Assembly: GCF_026262505.1 (NCBI RefSeq)
Contig: NC_067204.1
Location: 12,852,522 to 12,916,521, forward strand
DNA from: Trichomonas vaginalis G3
Taxonomy: Eukaryota; Parabasalia; Trichomonadida; Trichomonadidae
DNA: 64,000 bases
Direction of reading: 5' to 3'
Positions 10,255-20,188 of this stretch are shown here, one piece after another (the first letter of the stretch is position 1; each line of letters starts with the position of its first letter). Below the pieces are notes generated by a model. The model searched no databases. It was not told the origin of the DNA and saw nothing but the letters and a program-made list of their open reading frames with translations. Position numbers and translations under genes: made by a program.

Positions 10255-10577
10255 TTAGATCTTCTCTAGAAACTTTATCATTTTTATCACAATCCGCACT
10301 GTTTTTAGATATTTAATAGCTTCAAGATGATTTTCTCTTACTGCAATAATTATTGGAGATATTCCATTATCATTTTTTTCTCTTTTTGTTTTAAAGCGTA
10401 TATCACAACCAATACTTTTCAAATATTTAACTAATTCAAGTTTACTCGCTTGCAAGGATTACATTAAGTTCACTAGTTTTGTTTCAATAATTCTTGTCAA
10501 TTACATTTTCGATTAAATTTTTTACAATTTCGATATCTCCTTTTGCGGCCTCTAAAAGTAAAGCATTATTTCTCTGA
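10255..10577 (-). pseudogene. Ankyrin-repeat gene remnant
   Basis: Two pieces of ankyrin repeat lie in different reading frames on the minus strand. The upstream piece (about 10575 to 10487) reads NNALLLEAAKGDIEIVKNLI and soon meets a stop. The downstream piece (10455-10255) reads LELVKYLKSIGCDIRFKTK, then GISPIIIAVRENHLEAIKYL, and ends in a non-ankyrin tail. Neither has an ATG in a sensible place. Ankyrin genes form very large families in trichomonads, so a decayed or truncated member is the simplest reading. It abuts the 3' end of the helical-repeat gene directly. Confidence 0.6.
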
Positions 10578-12179
10578 TCATGATTCGGAATCAGAGTTCA
10601 AATCATAAAGATATTGTCTCAGTTTCGTGTATTCGGAATCAAGCTTATCATTTTCAAATAATTCATCTTCCTCAAATTCTCCTGAATCTACTAAGATTGT
10701 TGCACATTTGACTGCGAATTCATTTTGAGGATCCTCTTTTAAGCCGGTCAATAGTTTATGAAATGCTTGCAGAATCCTAAATGCTAAATTAGGATTAACT
10801 GTTCTAAAAACTGAAACTGCGATTTCAAGTACGGTATCATTTGAAAATAGTAGCTGTGAATATGAGATTGGCAAATGTCTTATAGTTCGACCAAAAAATT
10901 CTACAAAACATATTTTTGAATCATTTGGCAAAGATTGGTTAACGCATGAAAGAAAATATTGAAGGATTTGCTTTTCAATAAGTTGTATTGCAACATCATC
11001 AGAAAATGTCATCAAAAATCCTACAATTTCAATAAGAATATCATAATCAATATTTTTGAATAAAAGATATTCCAAAGCTTCAACAACACCATATTTTATT
11101 AGATGTTTTCTTTGATTTTTATCAGAAATTGCAACAAAGAATCGAATAATATTTGCAATTGAATTTAAAATTTCTTCATTTTCTGTCCATTGAGCATAAA
11201 ATAAAAGTGATCTTATAAAATTCTTTTCAGTTTTAATAATATCAAAGCTACTTTTGAATTTTTTGATACATAATTTTGAAAGACAATTATAAACACTGAT
11301 TCTGACTTCAAGAATATGATAATTTTGAAATAACATACAATCTGATATAAATTGTGATATATGAGTACTATTCTCCAAAAACTGATTTTGGCAAATTGCA
11401 GAATAACAATGGAAGACTGATATTATTAATTTATCAATAGAATTATCATCGTCAGCTGACTCCATAAGTGATATGGCATTATCATTGAATGTTCCAGTTC
11501 GATTTTGAATTTCTTGAACAAACGCGGGCTCACCGTTAATAAGGGTAACCTGATCTATAGTAAATTGTTTGTATGTTTTTTCTTCAACTTTCATTGATTT
11601 TTTGAATTTGATATATTCTTTTGCTGCATTTAATATATGGCAATCATTCTTTGGTGAATATTGTACCCTTATTGTAAAGGCATAACGGATAATATCGAGA
11701 TATATATCATTATTCAGAATTTTAATTGAATAGTTATATCCTGAAGCTGCAATATCAATACACAAATGCAATATATATGGATTGAGTGATTCCTTAATTA
11801 TCTGAAAAATAATTTCAATAAATTCTGAATCCAAAATTCGAAGAGCAAAATCAATTTTTGACGAACAAAGATGATACATTATCTCCAATGCTTTTGCCAT
11901 TAATGATTCAGGATAATTTAAAATGCCCTTTGATATTTCTAAGTTAATTCCTTCTGAAAATAGCATTTCACACGCAATATTCCCATAATTTTCAATCGCA
12001 CTCAGGCAGTTATCATAGATTAGTTGTATTCTATTAAATTCAGATGTTGAATTTAATTGAATAATTCCGTTCACTATAATTTCGCATATATCTTTTGGTA
12101 TTTCAGTTTCATCTGATGTGGTACTTAAATGTTTTAAAGTACTCTCTTGACTTGAACCATCTTTGTATTCATCATCCAT
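10578..12179 (-). CDS. Alpha-helical (armadillo-type?) hypothetical protein
   Basis: 533 residues from ATG 12179 (MDDEYKDGS). An acidic, Ser/Thr-rich N-terminus of about 30 residues is followed by a long run of hydrophobic helices (for example CLSAIENYGNIACEMLF, ALEIMYHLCSSKIDFALRIL, EIVGFLMTF, AFRILQAFHKLL), as in armadillo/HEAT solenoids. The tail is acidic (SGEFEEDELFE...SDSES). No membrane segment. It is similar in style to the protein at 1334-2770. Probably a protein-binding scaffold; the function is unknown. Confidence 0.75.
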   Translation of the reverse strand: MDDEYKDGSSQESTLKHLSTTSDETEIPKDICEIIVNGIIQLNSTSEFNRIQLIYDNCLSAIENYGNIACEMLFSEGINLEISKGILNYPESLMAKALEIMYHLCSSKIDFALRILDSEFIEIIFQIIKESLNPYILHLCIDIAASGYNYSIKILNNDIYLDIIRYAFTIRVQYSPKNDCHILNAAKEYIKFKKSMKVEEKTYKQFTIDQVTLINGEPAFVQEIQNRTGTFNDNAISLMESADDDNSIDKLIISVFHCYSAICQNQFLENSTHISQFISDCMLFQNYHILEVRISVYNCLSKLCIKKFKSSFDIIKTEKNFIRSLLFYAQWTENEEILNSIANIIRFFVAISDKNQRKHLIKYGVVEALEYLLFKNIDYDILIEIVGFLMTFSDDVAIQLIEKQILQYFLSCVNQSLPNDSKICFVEFFGRTIRHLPISYSQLLFSNDTVLEIAVSVFRTVNPNLAFRILQAFHKLLTGLKEDPQNEFAVKCATILVDSGEFEEDELFENDKLDSEYTKLRQYLYDLNSDSES

Positions 12180-13164
12180 CAAAAAAAGTCACTTTAACAA
12201 GAAATGAATTTTACTACTAATATTATCATATGGCATCAGAATGAAAATTGGCCTAAATTTCGATGGCAGATGGTTATACGGATATCCCATGATATAGGGC
12301 AATTTTAAATTCATAATTTATAATCTCATGAATTTCCAGTACTTTTTGCACCTTCTAAAAAGAATCAATAAAGCTACCAAAACAACTGTTTTTCAACACT
12401 TTTTTTGATTAAATATTGTAATATGTAGATCATTAAAGCTGTTAATGACCTTCAATAGCTCAGCATCAGAAAAACAAGGTTTTACAGCATCATGACTCTA
12501 CATACTACTATATGATAAGAGCTGATAAACAAAATCAAAACGGTTTGAAAATTCAAAAATTTTGATTGAATAATTGAATGGAAAATTTTGAAATTGACCT
12601 CTCTCTAAATTTTGTTTTTTTCCCCTCATATCTTAGTATTTATGTAATAATACATATATAAATATATATTACATAAGGTAACTAGGACAGTTATTGGCCC
12701 AAATTAATGCAAAATTTCAGAAATTTCAAAATCAAAGTTAAAAACATGATTAATTGAACGAGGAACGTTAGAATGGACGCATAAGAATATGGAATCCTTT
12801 GGTAAAAATGCTGGAATATTAATTGTTTTATTGACTTGTGAATTTGAAAAAAATTCCTTAGATTCTAGTTAATACTATAAATAGATACATGGACAAAATT
12901 TTGTCTCCACTCACATCACAAATAAAGAATTTTTTTCAATCTCAAATTTTTGGGAATGAGAATTTACCAAAAAAATTTAACTTTTGAGATACTATAGAAA
13001 AGAAGTTCTCAATTTATTTTCTACGTTATCCAAAATGCACTATAAATTAATAGCTTATTTATTTTATCAACTTTTAGGAACGAAAAATTTCCAACAGCAA
13101 TTTTCTCACAAAATTACTATTCAATAAAAAATTCGTTATTAACTTGGTAAAATCAAATTTCACA
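12180..13164. other. Divergent intergenic region
   Basis: About 1 kb, very AT-rich, with alternating TA tracts near 12640-12680. I see no gene or RNA. At its right edge TTTCACA (TCACA at 13160-13164) abuts the next start codon and could be a very close Inr. Confidence 0.4.
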
Positions 13165-13890
13165 ATGGCTGAACTTATAGCAAAATTCCGAAACAATGCA
13201 GAACGTATTAAATCACGAGGTGACAAAGTTAGTTATATGACAACATTCCAGAAATTATTGGATGATGCAAGCAAATATAAAATTGATCTATATCATTCTG
13301 AAATTGACAACATTATAGATCCAATTATAAAAGATGTTACATGCAGAGTACTGGTAAAGGCACTTTCAATTGCAGCAAATGCTTTTGGTTTTATTGATCA
13401 CATGTCCAGAGATATCCAACGGAACAAAGATCTTCTTTCTCTTTCATTAAAGGTCCACTATAAAGACTATTATGAAATAATGACAAATATGAGGACATCT
13501 AAAAAGAAAATTGCCTCAGAAAATCTTTTGACTCGAGATCAAATGATTGAAGAATGCAAGCAGAACTTCAAGTTATTTGAAAGTTTAATAGAAAATGATC
13601 AATTTGAACCGTTTGTTTTCCTTTCCCAATTAAATGGATCAGAAACCAGAATTATATATACTAGAAAGAATAGTTGCAGACTTGTTATTGTTTTCTATCA
13701 AAAGGGAACCAATATTGTACCATTATGTTATTACGTAGTTGAAGGCGGTGCAGGAGCTCTAGTAGACTGCGAAAAACCAGAGGTCGTCCCTAGGAATAGT
13801 GTCAAACATGTGTTCCCTCAGATTAATGATATTAATTTGAATGATTGGTTTTCACTCAAGTGCAATTTAGATAATTTCATTATTGGGTAA
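13165..13890 (+). CDS. Hypothetical protein
   Basis: 241 residues from ATG 13165 (MAELIAKFRN); seven further upstream codons are open but begin with TTG. The protein is helical and charged in its first 150 residues. It then has a beta-rich part (ETRIIYTRKNSCRLVIVFYQ, IVPLCYYVVEGGAGALVDCE) that suggests a small globular C-terminal domain. No signal peptide, membrane segment or known motif. An Inr-like TCACA sits immediately before the start. Function unknown. Confidence 0.65.
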   Translation: MAELIAKFRNNAERIKSRGDKVSYMTTFQKLLDDASKYKIDLYHSEIDNIIDPIIKDVTCRVLVKALSIAANAFGFIDHMSRDIQRNKDLLSLSLKVHYKDYYEIMTNMRTSKKKIASENLLTRDQMIEECKQNFKLFESLIENDQFEPFVFLSQLNGSETRIIYTRKNSCRLVIVFYQKGTNIVPLCYYVVEGGAGALVDCEKPEVVPRNSVKHVFPQINDINLNDWFSLKCNLDNFIIG

Positions 13891-14173
13891 AAGGAAAATT
13901 CATATATTACCTTTTTCTCCAGGACTTTAGCACTATTTTTAATATATGTAATAAATATTGTTATTTTTTTGATATATCAAATCTATAAATTCTTTTTAGA
14001 AGGATGGAACATTCTTGCCCTATAATTCTTCATAAAATTTTTAAATTGTTTGGAACAATTAATCCAAAAAAGGAGAATTTCATTATTTTGACTAGATAAC
14101 CAAGACATTCAAATAATTTGGATGACGATTCCCGAAGGAATATCCATATTTCACACGTATTCTTTTAGATTTG

Positions 14174-14178
14174 TCACT
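14174..14178 (+). promoter_or_regulatory. Inr-like box before the ADA2-like gene
   Basis: TTGTCACTTTT matches the trichomonad Inr, with the predicted first transcribed A at 14176. This lies 18 bases before the TTG that opens the ADA2 frame, the expected short 5' UTR length in this group. Confidence 0.5.
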
Positions 14179-14193
14179 TTTTTATTCTGAATT

Positions 14194-15456
14194 TTGAAAT
14201 CAAAAAACCACGTTAAAGAAAAAAGGAAAAGGCATAATGTTTGTGCATCATGCCATTGCCTCATTGATAATGAAGTTTATTCGAAATGTTTAAAGTGCAA
14301 AAACTACTGTCAATGTCTTCATTGCTTGTCAAAAGGTAAGCAAACATATCCACATTTAAAAGAACACCCATTTATTCTAATAGCTGCCAATGAGAGAGTA
14401 CTTTATGATAAAGATTGGACTGTTTTAGATGAAATTAATCTTTTATTATCATTACAACAGCATGGCATTGATGATTGGGATTCAGCTTCGAAATTTGTAC
14501 AAACAAAAACTCCAGAACAGTGCTTTAAACACTTCCAAAGTATATATATACACTCAACAATTCAACCACTTCCAGAACCATTAGATTCATCAAATATGCC
14601 ACCGCAATTAGATTTTTTCACAATTGGAGATGATGAAATATCAGATCCTTCACTTTCTTCACCTAAAAATTTAAAAGCTCATCGAAAAAACGTTTGTTCA
14701 ACATATGGAGAGTGGTCAGGATATATGCCAAAGAGACATGATTTTGATTCAGAGTTTAATCGAAGTGCAGAAAGCGATATTCATGATTTATTTTTCGATA
14801 ATACGTTTGATACAGAAAATACTTTTGAAGAAAAGCTCAATTTACTCAGAAAATATTCTGATTCCGTTGAACTTCGTGAAAAGTCTCATCAATTTGTTGA
14901 AAACGAAAATTTGATAAATGAACACCTCGGAAAGAAAGTAGAGAAGTATCATCCGAAAGATGACATTGATAAGCTTCTGTTCCCATTTATGAAGTACGTC
15001 AGCTTTGAAAAACTAAAAGAAATTAAAAAAAGATTATTAACAGATCAAGAATCAATTAAAAACGCCGAACTTATAGAAGAATTGATCAACGAAGGTGCCT
15101 CATCAAATTTAACAGTCAACTGCATTCAAATAATGAGACAAGTCCAAAATAAGCCAGAATTAACTCAATTGAATGTTCATAAGAAAATATCAATGCTTTT
15201 AGAGACACTTGAGAGTAAAGCCGAACTACCAAAAGCATATTTGTCCACTCAAGAAATCCAATTTTGCGAAAATACGTGTCTTGACCCTCAGAAATATATA
15301 GAACTTAAGGATCAATTAATGTTAGAGTATATTAAAGAAGGTAATCCATTTTCTCGAGAAGATTTGAAGAAGTTTGCTCCAGATAAATTTGATTTGATTA
15401 TTAATTTAGCCAATTTCTTAGAAGAGCAAGGATTCATCAAATGCACTTCTGATTAA
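14194..15456 (+). CDS. ADA2: ADA2-like transcriptional coactivator (ZZ zinc finger + SANT + SWIRM-like)
   Basis: 420 residues counted from a TTG at 14194. Residues 17-60 form a ZZ zinc finger (CASC, CLKC, CQCLHC spacing, then H..H). Residues 74-118 form a SANT/Myb domain (DWTVLDEINLLLSLQQHGIDDWDSASKFV...TKTPEQC split over the helices) that follows the ADA2 pattern. The last 80 residues are helical and fit the C-terminal SWIRM domain of ADA2. In other eukaryotes ADA2 activates the GCN5 histone acetyltransferase in SAGA-type complexes in the nucleus. There is no in-frame ATG before the zinc finger, and an in-frame TGA lies two codons upstream of the TTG. So the start is either non-AUG, a sequencing error, or supplied by something not seen here. 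The family assignment is firm. Confidence 0.85.
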   Translation: MKSKNHVKEKRKRHNVCASCHCLIDNEVYSKCLKCKNYCQCLHCLSKGKQTYPHLKEHPFILIAANERVLYDKDWTVLDEINLLLSLQQHGIDDWDSASKFVQTKTPEQCFKHFQSIYIHSTIQPLPEPLDSSNMPPQLDFFTIGDDEISDPSLSSPKNLKAHRKNVCSTYGEWSGYMPKRHDFDSEFNRSAESDIHDLFFDNTFDTENTFEEKLNLLRKYSDSVELREKSHQFVENENLINEHLGKKVEKYHPKDDIDKLLFPFMKYVSFEKLKEIKKRLLTDQESIKNAELIEELINEGASSNLTVNCIQIMRQVQNKPELTQLNVHKKISMLLETLESKAELPKAYLSTQEIQFCENTCLDPQKYIELKDQLMLEYIKEGNPFSREDLKKFAPDKFDLIINLANFLEEQGFIKCTSD

Positions 15457-15686
15457 CTTAAATTATAATAAAATATTTGTCTGTATATTATTTATTTAAG
15501 GATACCCTTACGTGTCAGATTTTTTGCGCATACGAAGAAGTCATGCTAGACATGAACTATAAACCTGAAATTTTAGCAACATATTTAAAACTTTTTAAAC
15601 TACAATACACTTTAATATTCAAGAACAAAAATATTCTTTTTAGAAATTACATAATTATTTTATGTGAAATCTATATAAAAACATAT

Positions 15687-15922
15687 TTTGCGAGCGTAAC
15701 TTTTTTCTTTATAAGCATATTATATGACTGATAAACTGTGAAGGCACATAATTGTTAATTCATAGAGTTGATATGTTTCCAAAATTGAGAGGAAATTTGA
15801 AAATTGAATACCCTTTCAATTCAATTTTCAAAAGATATCAACTCCTTCAATAATTGAAGGACGATTTTGATCATTTGCTCTTAAAACAAGTATGCCATGG
15901 AGAAAAAAGTTACGCTCGCAAA
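15687..15922. mobile_element. MITE-like foldback element, 236 bp
   Basis: Perfect 22-bp terminal inverted repeats: TTTGCGAGCGTAACTTTT... at 15687-15708 and its complement at 15901-15922. Further inner inverted repeats include AGTTGATAT with ATATCAACT, TTTGAAAATTGAAT with its complement, and a CCTTCAA-taa-TTGAAGG hairpin. There is no coding capacity. The size and nested structure fit a non-autonomous DNA transposon or foldback element. I find no clear target-site duplication and no second copy in this window, so the family is unknown. Confidence 0.55.
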
Positions 15923-16791
15923 TCTGAAATATAACTATCATATAAAAAAATTAAATTTCTAATTTTTTACTCTATAGATATTATTGGCCACTTGTGTAAT
16001 GCATAAAAGTTTATGTCATATGCATACATTTGGAAGTATGGGAGACGAGGGAAATTACTTCTATGAGGCACTAGGATTTTTAAAAATTTCTCTATCGGAC
16101 TCACTATTCAATTTCTCGAAAATTAAAAAAATCAATAATAGCTAAAATGTATTATGCATAACAAATTTTAATGTTACACGGTATTTTTTTGAACTTCATG
16201 ACATGAATTTTCTTTATATTATTTTTTTTTGGATTTTGAGGAGAGAGGGTCAAAGTTGCTATTTGTCACTTTTCCACAAGAATATAATGGGGGAAAAAGT
16301 TATCATATAGTTGATCTCATTCACTGAGGTGAGAGATGCATGTAGTGTAATGGGATAAACAGTGTGATTGCTGCTCTAAGTCCTAGGTTCGAGACACATT
16401 GGCTTCATTTTTCTCTTTTTTATTGACGTAAACTATTCAATTTTTGTGTTCTCCATTCAAATTTCAGAATTTTTTTTGCAGATTTCACGCTACATTCGAA
16501 GTTACCTTTTGTAACAACCACCACTGCCTACGAAAGACGAAAGTGTGTCACGATTTCACCCGGAAATCCGATGGTTGTTTAAGAGTATGCACTTTTGTCA
16601 CCTACTCGGATTTTGAGAAAGGGACAAACTATCCAGTGTCACTTTTCAAAGGAATAAAAAAATAATAAAGATGAAATAATAACATGAAATCTTATATAAA
16701 TATAATTTTATCTAAATAGATAAATGAATTAAGCAGTTTACAGTTATATATATTTAATGAGAGACAATATCTAGTTCTATGGTAGAAATGA

Positions 16792-17043
16792 CTCTTAGAC
16801 TCAAATAAGTAACACAGATAGAAAGTACTCAGTATAACAATTATATATGTACACTCAAAGTTAGTCGCTGCTAAAATCTTAACCTTGCATTTCGGGAAAA
16901 TCTGACAAATGGCTCTTAGACTCAAATAAGTAACACAGATAGAAAGTACTCAGTATAACAATTATATATGTACACTCAAAGTTAGTCGCTGCTAAAATCT
17001 TAACCTTGCATTTCGGGAAAATCTGACAAATGGCTCTTAGACT
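16792..17043. repeat. 121-bp tandem duplication
   Basis: Two adjacent, essentially identical 121-bp units (first begins CTCTTAGACTCAAATAAG at 16792, second at 16913) plus 10 bases of a third. No gene is involved. The near identity points to a recent event. Confidence 0.85.
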
Positions 17044-17143
17044 TGTTTTGATAATTAATTCTTCAATTATAATAAGGATGTCAATTCGGAAAATTGTTTT
17101 CATTTTAGGAGAATATAATTTTCCTTTTGGAAAATTTAAAAAG

Positions 17144-17164
17144 TGAGACGCGCAGGATTCGAAC
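17144..17164 (-). other. tRNA 3'-half remnant
   Basis: On the minus strand GTTCGAATCCTGC matches the loop and 3' side of a canonical tRNA T-arm. It is followed by seven bases that could be the 3' acceptor strand, then A, C and a run of T that would serve as Pol III terminator. The upstream sequence does not supply the 5' half or a pairing T-stem. I read it as a truncated tRNA gene or a copied 3' tRNA fragment. Confidence 0.45.
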
Positions 17165-17310
17165 TTTTTAAAAGTTGATTTAAATATATTCTAGTGTGGA
17201 TTCTAAGGATAATATCATATTTAAAATAAGAATATACTAGTTTAGGTGGTATAATTTTTTTTCGATAAATTTGAGAGTATGTACGTTTAGGACATCAAAA
17301 GTGTCAATTC

Positions 17311-17328
17311 GCTCAGCGAAAGCTGAGC
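17311..17328 (+). other. Hairpin with GAAA tetraloop
   Basis: GCTCAGC-GAAA-GCTGAGC is a perfect seven-pair stem capped by a GNRA tetraloop in otherwise AT-rich DNA. It could be part of an RNA or chance. No flanking gene explains it. Confidence 0.3.
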
Positions 17329-18801
17329 TAGCTTCGTTCTCGAAAAAATAGGGAAGGAGTGAAAGAGAGTGATACAGATGTTGACACATTCATACCATTT
17401 CAACAAATTTTGATCAAATTGAAATTCAATGAAATTCAATTCACTTCATATCCTTCAGTCAGTACATTAACATCCTTCTACATCACAATGATAACTCGTA
17501 CATCAATAGTTCTACAACTGACTCAGAAAAAACAAGATTTTTACTTCCAGCTTACAGCTTTTAAAAAGTTTTGATGATAAAATCACTCTACTCTTGTTTA
17601 TCGATATGTTGTGATAGTAGGTAAACGTATTCTTATCGATATTAATAAAAATATTTTTACGAAAATCTGAACCAATTACAGAGTTATTCATAAAGTTTAT
17701 GATAACTGTAATTACTTCATCTTTGTTTAATATTTGAATAAACAATTTAATTTAATTTGCATAATTTTTTTTAGTTGAAAGACAGGAAACTTAGTTGAGT
17801 TTGTATTATTTTTATCGTTCAATTCATTGTATCAGTAAGTGATCCAGATATTTAAGATATTTACAAAAAATTTATTAATTTGATTAACAAATTTTAATCA
17901 AAATAGCAAAAATCTATTTGATAGCTGTAAGCAAACAATAATTTTTATTTCAAGCAAAATCAATTATTTTCATCTAAACGTATAAAATTGTCAATTTTAT
18001 GAGAATAAATTTAAAATTAAGGGTTTCGTTTTGCTAAAATTGTCACTTTTATAGCATATTTGTTTTTGGATGTTTTGCGAAACCAAAAAAAAACTATGAT
18101 ATACAATGTGTGTGTAAAGAAAAGACTTTATTTACTAGTTAAAAAATCATTTGGTATTGATCAAGTTATTTTTTCTGTATAAGATATTATATGGATAATT
18201 GGATAGAAAATACAATTATATAATCTTGTACCTGGTTTAATTAAGCTAATTGTCATCAGAAACTTGTAATTTTTATGAATTTCAGATTTTCTTTTCATTA
18301 CTGCTTTTCTTAATAGGTCAAGTTCTTATTTACGTTATAAAGTATGATATTTACAAATATCAAGTTATCGTGTTTTTTGAGAAATTATGAGAAACAAACA
18401 AAAATGAAAAGATAGGAATAGCAATGAATAGTGATGTGGGTAATAAAATGTAAGAGATATGAATGCAAAGCAATCAGTATTTAGGACATTGACCATAGAT
18501 TTCGAAAAAAAAATGCTGCATATTGAGCGAAAACTATGATTATATTATAAGGCTGTCATTTAAAGCATATAGAACTATTCCCTTTTCATTTTAATCGAAT
18601 AAGATAGTAAAGATTTTTGAATTAGCTAGAAACTGATGAGATGTTTTCACAAATCAGATTTTTAATCTCTATAATGCATAATTCACTCAATATCTCAATT
18701 TTGATATTGCGAGATATTTTTGCTATCGGTTTCGCAATTTTGACACAATAGCAAGAGGGTTCTATAAGCATTATTATCAACGTCGAATCTGAATATCATA
18801 T

Positions 18802-18840
<39 letters not shown>

Positions 18841-18842
<2 letters not shown>

Positions 18843-18982
18843 TAGTGGGGCTTCCAGGCACTTCGTGCCCTCTAGCCCTGAAGATGTTTAGTATAAATGA
18901 AGTTTTTATTCGGAAAATTGTTAGTCTTCTTGGTCGAAAACATTATATAATGTTTCACTTTTCACAAATTATATATGTTTTC
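18841..18982 (+). repeat. Element I left terminal inverted repeat
   Basis: Starts GGTAGTGGGGCTTCCAGG and contains the hairpin GGCAC-TTC-GTGCC at 18857-18869. Beyond the shared terminal part it continues with sequence like CACAAATTATATATG, which in element II is found only at the right end. So the left end of element I is of the right-end type. Confidence 0.8.
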
Positions 18983-19263
18983 ATGTTTTGTCAAGACTTC
19001 TTCGTAAATGTTTTGTCAAGACTTCTTCGTAAATGTTTTGTCAAGACTTCTTCGTAAATGTTTTGTCAAGACTTCTTCGTAAATGTTTTGTCAAGACTTC
19101 TTCGTAAATGTTTTGTCAAGACTTCTTCTTCGTAAATGTTTTGTCAAGACTTCTTCGTAAATGTTTTGTCAAGACTTCTTCGTAAATGTTTTGTCAAGAC
19201 TTCTTCTTCGTAAATGTTTTGTCAAGACTTCTTCGTAAATGTTTTGTCAAGACTTCTTCGTAA
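18983..19263 (+). repeat. 25-bp tandem array
   Basis: About eleven copies of a 25-bp unit containing TTTTGTCAAGACTTCTTCG. A few copies are three bases longer through an extra CTT. The unit seems to have grown from the end-proximal word ATGTTTTGTCA. Its inverted counterparts occur near the right end of the element. Confidence 0.9.
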
Positions 19264-20160
19264 TGAGTGTAAATGACCAAAAATAATGTTTAGGTGAAAG
19301 AGTGAGATGTCACCTGTTTTCTCACCTCATTTCTCACCCGTTGAATTTTCATGAAATTTACACCAAAAATAATGTTTAGGTGAAGAGGTGAGATGTCACC
19401 TGTTTTCTCACCTCATTTCTCACCTCTTGAATTTTCATGAAATTTACACAGAATTCAATAAAAATAATGTTTAGGTGAAGAGGTGAGATTTCACCTGTTT
19501 TTTCACCTAATTTTTCACCCTCTTGAATTTTCATGAAATTTACACCAAAAATATACTACTAGGGTCATTTACGAAGAAATCTCAACACAAGTCTTTACGA
19601 TGAAATCTTGACAAAGTCTTTACGAAGAAATCTCAACAAAGTCTTTACGAAGAAATCTCAACAAAACATAGACAAGAAAGTTCATGAGAAATTAGATAAG
19701 AAGTCTTAACAAAGTCTTTACGAAGAAATTCATGAAAATTCAAGAGGTGAGAAATGAGGTGAAAAAAGAGGTGAAATCTCACCTCTTCACCTAAAATATA
19801 TTTTTGGGTCATTTACGAAGAAATCTCAACAAAGTCTTTACGAAGAAATCTTGACAAAGTCTTTACGAAGAAATCTCAACAAAGTCTTTACGAAGAAATC
19901 TCAACAAAACATAGACAAGAAAGTTCATGAGAAATTAGATGAAGAAGTCTTAACAAAGTCTTTACGAAGAAATTCATGAAAATTCAAGAGGTGAGAAATG
20001 AGGTGAAAAAAGAGGTGAAATCTCACCTCTTCACCTAAAATATATTTTTTGGGTCATTTACGAAGAAATCTCAACAAAGTCTTTACGAAAGAAATCTCAA
20101 CAAAGTCTTTACGAAGAAGTCACATAAAGTCTTTACGAAGAAGTCACAATAAACATCTGT
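19264..20160. repeat. Palindrome-bearing repeat modules
   Basis: Modules of about 80-90 bp, first in one orientation (three copies) and then in the other (two or more), separated by the TTTACGAAGAAATCT-type short repeat. Each module contains AGGTGAGAT(T/G)TCACCT, a near-palindrome, and further AGGTGA/TCACCT words, so single strands would fold strongly. No coding sequence. Confidence 0.8.
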
Positions 20161-20188
20161 CAAAAACCGCTTTTTAACTTCACTTAAA

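Larger units (their letters stand above)
15923..18802. other. Gene-free region before the Polintons
   Basis: About 2.9 kb with no convincing protein gene. It contains a stretch at 16343-16395 with sequences like Pol III A and B boxes (TAGTGTAATGG and GGTTCGAGAC) that does not fold as a tRNA. It also holds the 121-bp duplication, the tRNA 3' remnant and the GAAA hairpin listed separately. The rest is AT-rich sequence without visible structure. Confidence 0.45.

Noticed and set aside
16336-16406. A tRNA gene suggested by A- and B-box-like words
   Set aside because: Neither the acceptor nor the T stem pairs when laid out on the tRNA numbering, so it is not a functional tRNA. Kept only as a low-interest finding.
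16444-16665. 73-codon frame with several cysteines
   Set aside because: It lies in a region with no other coding signal and has mixed low-complexity composition. Nothing supports translation.
18983-19263. A CRISPR-like array
   Set aside because: The 25-bp units are directly adjacent with no unique spacers, so this is a plain tandem array in a mobile-element end.
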